From Rhabdornis inornatus (taxonomy: Eukaryota > Chordata > Aves > Passeriformes > Rhabdornithidae): DNA of 64,000 bases. Shown here piece after piece: positions 1 through 11,826 of the stretch (its first letter is position 1; each line of letters begins with the position of its first letter). The position numbers and the translations under genes are program-made. A model generated the notes under the pieces. That model saw only the letters and a program-made list of their open reading frames with translations, was not told the DNA's origin and searched no databases. Location: assembly GCA_013397075.1 (NCBI GenBank), contig VWZS01000622.1, positions 258,069 to 322,068 of the forward strand, read 5' to 3'.

Positions 1-746
1 ATGATTCAGATTGAGAAACGGATCAAAGAGATCTAGCCAAAGCAAACAGAAGGCTACACATAAGGTGAGATGCCTCCAGTTACAATAAATGCACATCAAT
101 GGCTTCTGAAAAGACTAAGATCAAATACACATATATTTTACTGAGCTCTAAACTGCCTATCAGCTTCTCAAATAGAGCAGGAACTGAAGACTCTGTGGTG
201 CCAACCGGGACAATCAAGTGCATTCCTTCTCTCCTGCAGGTAATAACAATCCATGTTCCCACTTGGAAAACCGACAAAACTACATCTTTAAAAGTATTTC
301 GACCTGTTGATCTGAGATTATAATTGACCTTGACCATGACTGTACATTCATTACTTCAAGACCCTTGGGAAATACTTATATGTGAACATTTCCATTTTTG
401 CTTTGCTAACCAAGTCTTGGCACACTGCATCTCCACAAAATCCACCAAAGCACTGTAGCAGGTTCTAAAAAAAGGAGACAAGCAGAAAAAAAGAGACTAG
501 AACCTAAGAGGAACTTTTCCTTGGCAAAGTCGTACTACTTCAGTATTGATACTGACCACGAAATACTCTTTCTGAAAATAAAGAAAATACAGTAAAAATC
601 AATGAGATTAGAGTATGCTAGGAAGGCTTACGGAGAAAGGAAGGGACATAGGAACCCAGGGAAAGAACAACCATGTCAGAAACACCACCATAAAAATCCC
701 TTGTCCTGTCTATTTTCCATCATACATATAAGACCAAATGAAAGTC

Positions 747-936
747 AGAATCACAAAATCAATTAGGTTGGAGATCATTGAGTCCAACCTATGACCAAAC
801 ACTACTATGTCAACTAGATCACAGCATTAAGTGCCATGTCCAGTTTTTCCCTTAAACACTTCCAGGAACAGTGACTCCATCACCCCACTAGGCAGCCCAT
901 TCCAGCATCTAATCAGTCTTTCTGTGAATTCTTCCT
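747..936 (-). mobile_element. CR1 LINE 3'-end fragment, antisense
   Basis: About 190 bp matching the bird CR1 3' tail in reverse orientation. It starts with a degraded AGAATCACAAAATC terminus and AGGTTGGAGATCATTGAGTCC, then ACTAGATCACAGCATTAAGTGCC, TCCAGGAACAGTGACTCCA and GGCAGCCCATTCCAGCATCT, and fades after TTCTTCCT. It is 5'-truncated, as is usual for CR1, and diverged, so an old insertion. Limits are approximate. Confidence 0.9.
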
Positions 937-1802
937 AGAGCAGAGACAAGAGACAAACTATTTTAAAAACACAAAGCCTGCCAGAGTTCAAGAAATGCTT
1001 AAACAATGCACTCAGTCACATGGAGGGTTTCTTGGGGCTGTTTTGTGCAGGGCCAGGAACTGGACTTCAATGACTATCGTGAGTGTCTTCCAACTCAAGA
1101 CGTTCTACGATTATATAATGAACAAAAGTTGGGGCTTGGTGATTATTTATTTCCCAAACCCTGCTCTTTTGGCCCACACCCCCCCAGTTCAGGTAACACA
1201 GCAACTAAATTAACTATAGTTCCTTAGAGCATTTACTCTGGGCTTTGATCACTGGACCCAAAAATTTCAGTCCAGTTCTGTTCCATCCTTATCCTTCCAA
1301 AGGAACCTAAGCAGAGATGTTTTCTCACACCCAGTGAGATGCTATTTCTCTTCTCCATGTCAGAACTGGGCAGAGAGGAGAAGAGTAGCCAAGCAGCTGC
1401 ACAACTACAATAAATGCAATTGACTGATCCCTTCAGAAAAAGTTTCTCCCTATTATTTTCTAAAACCTGAGCCCAAGTCTTGTATATCTTGCTTCATTTT
1501 CAGAATCCTTAAGTATGTTCATGAAAAACTTTCTTAGAAGAGCAGGTTTCCATTACATGTGATTTTACAAGCAGCTAATACTATTACAATTCAATCAAAA
1601 GTCATACTGAAAGATACGTTTAACTATAATCTAAAAACTTCTGGAATGAATCAGATTACATTCACAAGTCAAATTCATAGTTTAGCTTCTACCATTCATG
1701 CCTGTCATTTCTGCCTGAGTGCAAAATCTTGCTCAATTTGCTCAAAGTTTGCAGTAGTCTACCTTTTACTGAGAGAAGAAGGACTTTGGAGGTTTGGGAG
1801 AT

Positions 1803-1888
1803 AAAGAGATGGAAGAATAGAGGCCTGTTAACCGGTCTTTATTTTCCTATAAAGACCAGTTAACAGGCCTCTATTCTTCCATCTCTTT
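1803..1888. repeat. Near-perfect 40-bp inverted repeat (hairpin), 6-nt loop
   Basis: Arm 1803-1842 is the reverse complement of arm 1849-1888 at 39 of 40 positions, with TTTCCT between them. The only mismatch is C1833 against A1858. Read on the plus strand this is a C-A mispair; in a minus-strand transcript (the ARL15 sense) it becomes G-U, so all 40 positions pair. No terminal direct duplication or known MITE consensus was recognised. It could be a recent template-switch inversion, a small palindromic element, a substrate for double-stranded-RNA processing, or a fold-back sequencing artefact. Confidence 0.95.
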
Positions 1889-2060
1889 GGTAATATTTTA
1901 TATTCATGAATATTCTATTAGGTGATAAAAGGAAAATGGACAGTGGAATTTTTTTTTCCCTGTATTAAAAAAAAATCATTACTGTAGGTTACCAAATCAT
2001 TAGAAATCTCTGAGAGGAGACACAAGAATAGTTTGGTCTTAATTGTAATTACTATCGATT

Positions 2061-2081
2061 AGTACTCCTGCTGGGAGTACT
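2061..2081. repeat. 8-bp palindromic hairpin
   Basis: AGTACTCC at 2061-2068 and GGAGTACT at 2074-2081 are separated by TGCTG. A second AGTACTCC-like unit overlaps the right arm. Function unknown; it lies about 170 bp from the long inverted repeat. Confidence 0.7.
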
Positions 2082-5000
2082 CCTGTTTTCCCTTTTATAT
2101 TATCTAAGAGGAGCAGATTAGGTGATCAGTCCTCTAGTTTTCTCTTAATCCTCTAAAATCTCCTGCTCCTCTCGAGTTCTTATCTTCTTTCCTCGCCACC
2201 TTGTTTATATTAAGCTGGAAAGTAGCTTTCTTCAGGATGCTATAATGTCAAACAGTCAATACTGGCATGATAATGTGATTTTTCCTGTCAATAGTAGAGT
2301 TTCAGTGGCTTAAAAGAACTGAAAACAACAATCAACCCAACAATTAACCTCCCAACACCCAAATCCCCCCACAAACAACTGAAATAACAACAACAAAAAC
2401 ATGCAAAAAACTTTCTTAGTGCTATTAAGGAGATACTCTATGTCGAAAGCAATAGGATTTGAAAATATTGGGAAAATTAAGAGTGTTAAATCTACTGTGC
2501 ACAATACATAAATACTTTGAAAAAAAAAATTAAAAATAAAATACAATTTTTAAAAGACTGATTCTGAGAGATAAATAAGGTCTGGGATTTCCCTGATTTT
2601 TTCCAAGTTATCCCCTCTTTAGGGACCTCTCCCTCATACAGAGAGGAAAGAAGACAAAAACCAAGATGAATGACACAGCTAAACTGAAGTGATTCTGTCC
2701 CAAGTTTTTTGCTCAACTACACATTCCCGCACCAGGAATTCAACCACCAGTTAATGTTTGACCTGTATGCAACAAAGCAGCATGAACATAGGATTTCTTC
2801 TCAGAGAAAATTTCCATCCAACCACTTAATCTATGTGTGGCATTCACTCCTTGCTTCATCTCGAATAAGATGAAGATGCTCTCAGAAAAGCTTAACCTTT
2901 CCAGAATAGCAGTAGAGGATGTCAAAGGCATTAAGGTTTCCATATACTAAACCACAGATTTTCTTGTGTAAAGTGCAAGCTCTGTAAGACTAGCAAAAAG
3001 ACCAGAAATGAAGACCTGCACAGAGTTGTACATCACAGGAAGACAAGTCATTTTTCATAAAAGCATACATCTTTTCAACACAGGAAAACTCATGCTGGAT
3101 GTTACAGGTTTAGGCCTCCATTATAATCTCAATCTCCTTTACTTTTAGGAAAAAGGGTCAAAATTCTTTATGTGATGTTATTTGTACATTTTTCAGTTTT
3201 CCTGGTATTTTCCTACTTCTTTAGAAGAATGTTGTTATCCAAACATCTGTTGTTTTCTCTGTAATATAATGAGCAATATTTTATGGGCTGTATATTCCTC
3301 TAGAAATATTGTATATGTCTGCAGTTATAAATACTTTATGAAGGGAAGAGTAAAACATATACTGCTTATTTTCCTTACACCTGACTGTGTCTTATGTTTC
3401 TCATGATGAAGAACAGGACCAGCAAAGTCTACATACATTGTAAAGGCCTGTTGAAAAACTACTCACTTCATGATCTAAACTGCTTGCAATAACAGATTAT
3501 CTGATTAAAGCTCCTCTAACATAAGTATATAAATGTATCTTGCCTACAGGCATATGCATCTGCAAACTTACAGTAATGGTTATCTACTGGTCTCTTTCAC
3601 AGCTCAATAACGTGTACTAAAGAAGCATTTTAATAAATTCATCTGCCTTTTGTAGTTCAGGGGAAGGGGGGAAAGAAAGAGAAAATGCAGACATCTCTTA
3701 GTTTTTGTGTAAGCCAACAATTTTTAAAGGGTCTATTGCAGTACACTTGGCTCCTGACAAACTTCTCAAGAACCTGTCATATGGCATGCCAAGTTCTTTT
3801 AAACCTCTGAACAGGTTTATTATTACTGCTCTACAAAGTCTGCAACAAGTCTTGGCAGACCTACCACTCAGCAAGAAGAACACTAGACCAGATGTGTTTA
3901 GAATTCAAAAGTGCAAAGTTGCCATTTTCCATTTACAAGTCACCTTTAATCTTTTCAACTAACCTTTCAAACTAGAGTCAATCCAGGGTCTTGCCTACTT
4001 TAGCAAGACAGATAGATGGAAATGTAATGAGAGAGTTCAGTTGTAAGGCTAGCTCTTCATGGGCCAAAACCACTTTTCTAGTACTTTAATTAGTCTTTGG
4101 GTAAGTGCAACTGAAGACAAACTGAAGTGACTAAATGCTGCTGGGCAGCAGAACTACAGTGCACAGATACACACTATTTCAGATTATATTCACTGCAGCA
4201 CTGTCTGGAAGATATATGTAAACACTCACACACATCCAGATTAATTTTGAATGATCTTTCCTCTCCTCCACACACCCCCTTTCTGCCCCAGACTCCCCAA
4301 AACCATCAAAACTGACAAAACTGCCACGTTAGAAGTGGCCAAGGTGTCATTGATACCAACAAAATGATCAGTGATAAGAATTTCAAAATGCCGCAATTAA
4401 TTTTCAGATACTCATGTAATGTAATACTGTAGTAACATTTATTAGTCTGCTTTTTTCCAGAAGACTTTCTGGTCACAGAATTAAGACAGAAATAGCTTAA
4501 GAAAGAAAATTAAATAAGATTCCAAAGCAAAATTCTTTGGATAACAATGACAGCTCTATCATATTCAGGACTCAACTAATCAGAACAGAAGAGATTTTTC
4601 ATATAAGAAAAATGTCTGTGGCTTGTGGAGGCTAAAGGATTCCCAGAGGTTTAGAAAACTAGCTAAGATACAAAAAATGGAAAATATCACAGTATTTCAT
4701 AAAGTGCAAACATCAATGCATATCTGAGAATTTACAGTAGCATTTTCTGAAAAGAAAACACGTTTTTCTCACATGGAATTCTCTTGAAGAGAAGTAGTTC
4801 TCTTCAATCTGAAGTGATCAAATAACAAAGAGTATATTTTAGTAAATAATTATAAAACTGAGGTAAAGTACTACACTAAATGCACATTGATAAAGGAGTG
4901 AATTAATCCCGGAAATATGTTGCCTGAAGGAATATCACAAGTTACAATTTTTTTGGTAATGTGTGAGGTTTTGGGTTTTGTTTAGCTTTTTTTTTTTTTT

Positions 5001-8000
5001 AAATGAGTGTGTGTATGTGTGCATGAATTTCACATCATCTTGCCAGGGATTATAACAAAGGACAAAACACCAAGAAACAATGAGAGAATAAAGCATCAAT
5101 AGTTTCTCAATCCCAAAGTATATAAATTTCAAAACACATCATTCACACTTTTGAAGAAAGCTCACATTGCAAGGAATAATTGTTGAAATAAGTTAGGTTT
5201 CCTTTCAGGTGCAAACTGCTGGTTTGCTATAGGATACATAGATTCCACAGTATTTCTCAAGTGCAAAAACCTGTGCCTTCGTAAGAAATAACGATAATAT
5301 GTTCAGCAAATGTGCTTCCCCATATTTTGAATGCTACTTTCATCAGGCAAGTAAACATTACATAACTTAAAAAATTGGTCATAAATTGCATTCTCTAGAA
5401 AACAGCTCCATATGATGATCAGTTCTCAGAAGCAGCTAAGAACACATCACACAGCTTTGATTTTGGTGTTTGACTTTTTTTTTTAAAGGACAGTTTCTAA
5501 CAGAGTAGCTATAGCACAGTATAATGAGCACAGGGTTTCAAGCAGCAATGGATCAATGTTAATCTACGATCAACTTATGTAAGACCCTAGCAACTTCAGA
5601 TGATTTTGAAACATTAACCAACACCCAACAAATTTGGCTGAAGAGGCTTCCCAACCTTCCTGCTTACTGCTGGCATTTGCACAGCAGTACTCTTCCATAC
5701 CATATCCACACAGCCTGTATCTTTGAGAACTTCAGCAGTGTAATACCTCGGAGCACTGAATCGGTATTTCAATTTAGACCATGTGAATTGGTCTAAAATG
5801 GTTAACCTGAAATCTTCAACAGCAAAGTTTACAAACAAGGAGCATGCTTCTACAAACTAGGGAGTGTCTTCAGACCATTTCAGCAAACATGCCTTCTAAC
5901 ATGGTCTTATATAGATGCATTACCTTATCTAGCATGACAACCCAATTTCAGGACATTATGTAGGCATTCTGTTTCTTCCTAGTACAAACCAAGATGAGCT
6001 GCTCAAATGCGGATGACCTTCTGAAAATAAGAATCACACAGTTGGTGCTCTCAACAGCTTATGTACACCTATTCTCATCTTAATGACAAAGATCAGCAGT
6101 TGGAAAGGTCATGACTGAGACCTCCCAGGATGATGAAGAAGAGCAGCTAATCATGCCACAAATTATGCAACTGCTGGGGGGGAGTTCAAAAAACCAAAGC
6201 AGATAGCTACAAAGACAGGCCTATGTACAACAGATAGATATCTATATAACTGTAGGGATAAATACTTACCTGTATACACAGGAACATCAGACAGCGCCAG
6301 ACACCCTTCTCCTCAGGGAAAACTCAGAACCATGAGACACTGTGCATTTTGCTCTACATGACCACCATATAGCTTCCTATATACCTCCAAGGTGAACACT
6401 GGGATCTGACTCAGAGATTGATGAATGTGAGATTATCCATGCTAATATTCTGATAACATTATGTCAATGAGGTGAAAGGATAAGTTTATAGGAAGAAAAG
6501 GGGGGTTATTTCTATGGCTCAAACAGAATTCTGTTGGCAAACAAAATTTTGGGGTAAACTCATTGGACAGAAACTCTTTTTACATAGGAATTTTTCCACT
6601 TGGGTCATGTACTTCTACTAATCAATAAGTAACTTTCTGAAGACAGTCAAAGAACAAACACACATTGCAAAACATGGCCATAAAATGGGAGTTGCTTCTT
6701 CCGACAATATGATGAAATATTCCAAATGACACAAATGTCCTCCTACAAATCTCTGTGAACTTAATGCCAGGACATGTTTGGTTACTGCTTGTCAAGTTCG
6801 TTTTCTCCTTTCAACAAGTACCTCATACAAAAAAAATCCTTATTAATTAATGTTATTATTCCATAGCAACTTCCTTTACACAGTCACAACAAAGATGTGT
6901 CCCATCATAATGAGATTACGTAAAATATGCATCCACCTTAGTTGTATAACACCACCTAAGACTGGCTTTAAATACACTTCTTTTACCAACAGTTTTCTCC
7001 TGAAACTGATGCTTTTTTGGATAATAAAAAAACTGAAGTTGCCTTCTTCAGTTTAAGAAAGCTGTTTTTATGGTCTTGCTGCTTCTTATCTCCTTAAAGG
7101 AGTTATTACCATTATTCAAAAAGATAGTTGTTAAAGAACATTTAACTGTTTAACAATACTCAACAGACAGTTGATTATAGAAAGACATGTCAGTGCACAT
7201 ATGGCAGGCGGATAAATTATGCACATCTGGATTACTTTTGGCAAGAAACACAACTAAGTGTCTAACGCCAAGTTTAGCAATCTGTCACTATCAATATGTG
7301 CATTTATTTAAAGACGTCAAGGATTCAAAGTCATATTTTCTATTTCTTCATAAAAGTTCCAGCTCTTCACGAGACAGCAAAACAGGTGACAAAACACATT
7401 GCTTAAATTGCCAAAGGCTGTATAAACAGGGAAAATTTTTAACTTACCATGCTTATAGGAGTAGCCAGATTTTCAAATCAATTTTGCTATTCACCAGTTC
7501 ATATTAGTATTTAATATATAAAATGGGTATACAGTCAAGTTCTGAATATCCAGCCTCAAAACTTAGATGAAATTTTGCTAAGTTTAAAGAAAATGAAATA
7601 TTATGTAGCTATCAGAAAAGTTTCAATTGTGACCTTATTTGTACAGTAACTGATTATTTTTTGTGATAGCTTAATGAGAAAATATATCTAACTATATTGC
7701 TCAAAACAAAGTAATTTAGCAGTAGGGAGAACTTACACCATACTGAAAGGCAAGCATAAAACTGAAGGTTGAGAAGTCATGCTTGTTCTTAACTCAAATC
7801 TAAGATAAGTAACTGAAAAAGGAAAGTACAATTGATATGGATTGACATATGCCACAGAAAACAATAGTTCCACATAAAAAAATTATCAAAAAGCCAGAGC
7901 AATTTTTTCTTAAAAGAACAGAAAGAATGATCAAAATAAAAATAAATAAATCCATATAAATACGTTATAAATCCATAAGAATCTTAAAAATATGAAAATC

Positions 8001-11000
8001 AAAATCAAATTTTGTGGCAAAATGCCTAGTTGCTTTCTTACACATTAAATCATTCAGCTTATACTAAAAAAAGGGAGAAGGGAAAGAAGTATTACCACTG
8101 TCTATCATTTTTAATGTTAAAAAAAGCCACAAAAACATGTTGTAAGAATTTCAAGACTATTCATTTCTTAAAAGAAGGTGAACATCCCTTAGCCTGATGG
8201 TGCTGTTTCTTTGGTATAAGAAATTCCACTCAGGTTTAGCTCAATGATAAGTAGACTCATCCAAGGGAATTAAACCTCATTCTGTCTCACACTGGCTAGA
8301 TGTATGGAGAGACAACATTAAGCCCGTGGAAATAAATTTAACTTTTATATTCATATTAACACACGAATAGATGGAAAATAGAAAGGTTCTGATTAACAGT
8401 TGTAACAGAGCCTTAATTACATTCACAAGAAATTGAAATTGTTTGAGATAGGTCATAATATTTATTCCCAATACCTATTCAAAGTTGTATTAATATTCAC
8501 TACACCAAAATATAAAAATTTAATTATATATTTCAAAACCTGAAACCTTGGTATATTTTCTAGAAAAGTAGCAACATTTTATTTCACACACACACAGATG
8601 AAAACAAGCTGCTACAATATTTAAAATTTTTAAAAATTAACCAATTCACCACCTTACTGAACACCGTATCTGCAGCTCTGAGTGAGTTTTAACCTACCCA
8701 AACATAAGAAAGAGAAGCTGGAAGAAATCAGTAAAGAGACAGTAGAATTATCCGCCTTCCTGATAAGAAATCTCTTCTGAGGTAGAGGAAAAGGTATTGC
8801 ACTGTTAGGGTTACTGGGACAACAGATTTCATACCAACCTTGGGACAAATACACCAGGCTGCATTAATTTACCCAGGTCTTTGAGAATTTCACTTAGATG
8901 GATTTTTGTTTGTCTTTTCATGTGTAATTTTCTGCCAGTTCACCTTCTAGTGGATAACAGTACCTGCTTCTCACCATACATAATCTACTTCTCTTGTCTC
9001 CAGTACCTCTAAAATTTTCACTCTTCTTCACAAGTACTCGAAGTAAATATGCAAAATTTGGCACAGGCACTTCCTATCACAGAAGGAGTTGAGAAATTCT
9101 CCTGACAAGTATGCACAGGGCAATATTTTAAGCAGATGATTAATTAAATCAAACTGAAAATCTCTTAAAAAGGATACATGAAAAGGGTTTGTTTACTAGG
9201 ACAAAAATCTTGAACAGTACTGAAATGAATAAATACCAAGCTGAACAGTCACTGGTTAGGTACTGACAACACAATAGTTTATACTCCCTATTGGGCACTT
9301 GACATGAATTACTTACACGCCAGCTAAAATAAATGGACATGGAACTTGATAACTTCAGCTGTACTATATTTCACTTTCAAATTCTTTTAGCAGATCGGCA
9401 ATGGTTTGTACTGTGTAACAGTGGCTCTTTCTTTGTATACGTATGTTCAGACTCAACCGAATTTACCTGTGTCTAGACATACTGAAATGTCTTGAATGTT
9501 GAACTCTCTACCAGCAGAGGGGGAACCTCTATTGTGATTTCATTCTTTCAACACAATCTTAAAGGCAGACTTCTAAATCCGTTGTTTAGCTTCTAGTGCA
9601 TTCTTTTACAAACCACACATACAGGACTAAGTTAATACTCCTACTTCTCATGGGCATTCAAGACACAAGACTCAAATTGGCTGACTGTGCTTGTTGTTTT
9701 GATCACATCATGAGACAACATTTCTAAAGCTACTTCTATAATTTTAGCCTCTGCCAGCATTACTGTAGGTTAAGGGAACTTTCAGGGATACATTCAGATT
9801 TTTCTTGATCCTTGTTTTAAATTACCTCTTACCTATATGAATAACTCATTTCACTGTCACAACCTTTTGGAGCTTTTTTTTGTAAAGAAGAAATTTCATC
9901 TTTCACAGAAATTAATGCTCCTTCTTGTACTTGAATTTCCAAGGTATTCAAAACTTCGGATCTTCGTTATCATTTAGAGCACTTACAAGACTCTTCTATA
10001 TGGACATAAGCTGCAGACCAGAAATAACCTACTCCCACAAAGTCTTACGTAGCAAGTCAACAGCAAATACAAGAAATGAACCTGTATTTCATACATCTTA
10101 GTAATTGTGATGACTTCTCCTTCTATGCTTAATTCTCATCTTAATTTCTTTCCCTCAAAAGACTTCCTCAGATTAAAGCAAACTGTATTAGTTATCCAAC
10201 AACTAATGGACCACTAGCTCTTATGCTCAGAAAACATTATATTATGGTATTCTGTTAAAAATAAAACCTCTTTCTGTAAATAACAACTGAAAAATTGGAC
10301 AGCGGGCATTTGCTGGAGAATCCTCAAGGTGGAAGCTTTAAATATAGAAGCAACTTAAGAATTAAAATATCTCAAGCACACACAGGTTTTATTTCATTTA
10401 TGTATTTTCATTTACACCACCCAAAAAGGATGCTCTAGATTGGCGTCATCATGAAACAGTAGTAGGAGATATAAAACAAGAAACAGAGATCTAATGTAAT
10501 TCAAGAAAATATTGTAAACAGATACTCTCTTGTTTTAAGGGCAAAACATTTTAAGTGCAAAACATTTTTCTCACTAGAAGACAAGTGCCAAAAAAAGAAA
10601 AAAAATTAAAATAAAACATCTAAATCCCTGACTAACTTTGCCAAAATCTAATCTGAGTGCTTACATTGTGCTCAAACAAAACTTTGATCATAAATTTCTT
10701 TTCAGAGACCAAAATGAATGACAATAGGAAAGCAGGTTTCTATGGCAGGGCAGCTCTGTTAAAGCTTTCAATAACCATGTCAGCTCCCAGGGGCTTTAAT
10801 TTGCTTCTGTGGTGGCCTTTGTTTTTATCTTTAAAGAATTCAGAAACTACATGACACTCATGTACTTTTTTTTTTTTCCAGTATTTTTTGGTAAAATTCT
10901 AATTGCTCTCAAATACACATTTCTGAGGGATGATGGTCACCAGAGCAGATTTGCAGAGCACGAGACAGGTGAGAATCTCAGCCTCTGACAAGGAGTCCCA

Positions 11001-11703
11001 AACGCTGACAATTTCAATTCTTTTGGGGAGGTGAACAGGCAAGCACAGCCCTAATTTTCTGCTTTTTAGTATTCTTCTTTCCACTCAATGCTTGGTGACA
11101 TTAGCTGGCACACCCTGTCTGTCAATATTTTTTTTTCTGCTGAAGTAGTTTCATGGGGGAAAAAAAAGAAAGAAAAGGAATTTTCTAGGCCTCTAGTTTG
11201 CTTTTCTCCTCTTCATCTCTTCTCCCTTGTTATTTGCCTCTTAAACTTAAGATGAAAACCTCGGGTCTGCAAAGACAAGCAGGAGCTTACTACTGCATGA
11301 CAAAAAAACCCTCTTGTATTTTCTAACAATAGCCTGCCAGCCCCAGAAACAGACTACAAGAGGCATGTAGATTGGCCCTTCTAAAGCAAAACTTTGGATA
11401 CTATCTGTAAATAATATTTTCCTAGTGTTATGAAATACAGAAAAGCTGATATAACCCTAAAATATAGTGCCATAGTACAGGAAAACCTTGCAGGAGCTAT
11501 TACCAAGTACACCATTTAAAGTAAAATTGAGTGATTAGAAGGGTTGTACTGATCCATGCTTGCAATAGAAAACTATGATGATAAAGTTTAATTTTGGAAA
11601 TTTTCTTCAGTGCCCAAAAGCTCATGACCAGAAAGCTTATGGTGGTGATAGTCATAATTCTTCCTTTGTAGGAACAGCAAATATATTCCACTAAATGGGT
11701 AGA

Positions 11704-11826
11704 TAAGGCCAGGCTGGATGGTGCCCTGAGCAACCCGGGCTTGTGGCTGGCACACCTGCCCACATCAGGGGGGTTGGAACTGGGTGATCTTTATGCTCCC
11801 TTCCAAACCAGGCCATTCTATGATAT
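11704..11826 (+). mobile_element. CR1 LINE 3'-end fragment, sense
   Basis: About 120 bp of CR1 3' end in plus orientation: AAGGCCAGGCTGGATGGTGC, CCTGAGCAACC, GGGGGGTTGGAACTGGGTGA and a terminal CCCTTCCAAACCAGGCCATTCTATGAT. It is strongly 5'-truncated. It gives locally raised GC and creates spurious open frames on the opposite strand. Confidence 0.92.

Noticed and set aside
80..337. 85-codon minus-strand frame with a protein-like stretch (HLIVPVGTTESSVPALF), first considered as the missing last ARL15 exon
   Set aside because: It does not match the expected ARL15 C-terminus, starts without a convincing exon boundary and overlaps an equally long plus-strand frame. Such lengths occur by chance throughout the window.
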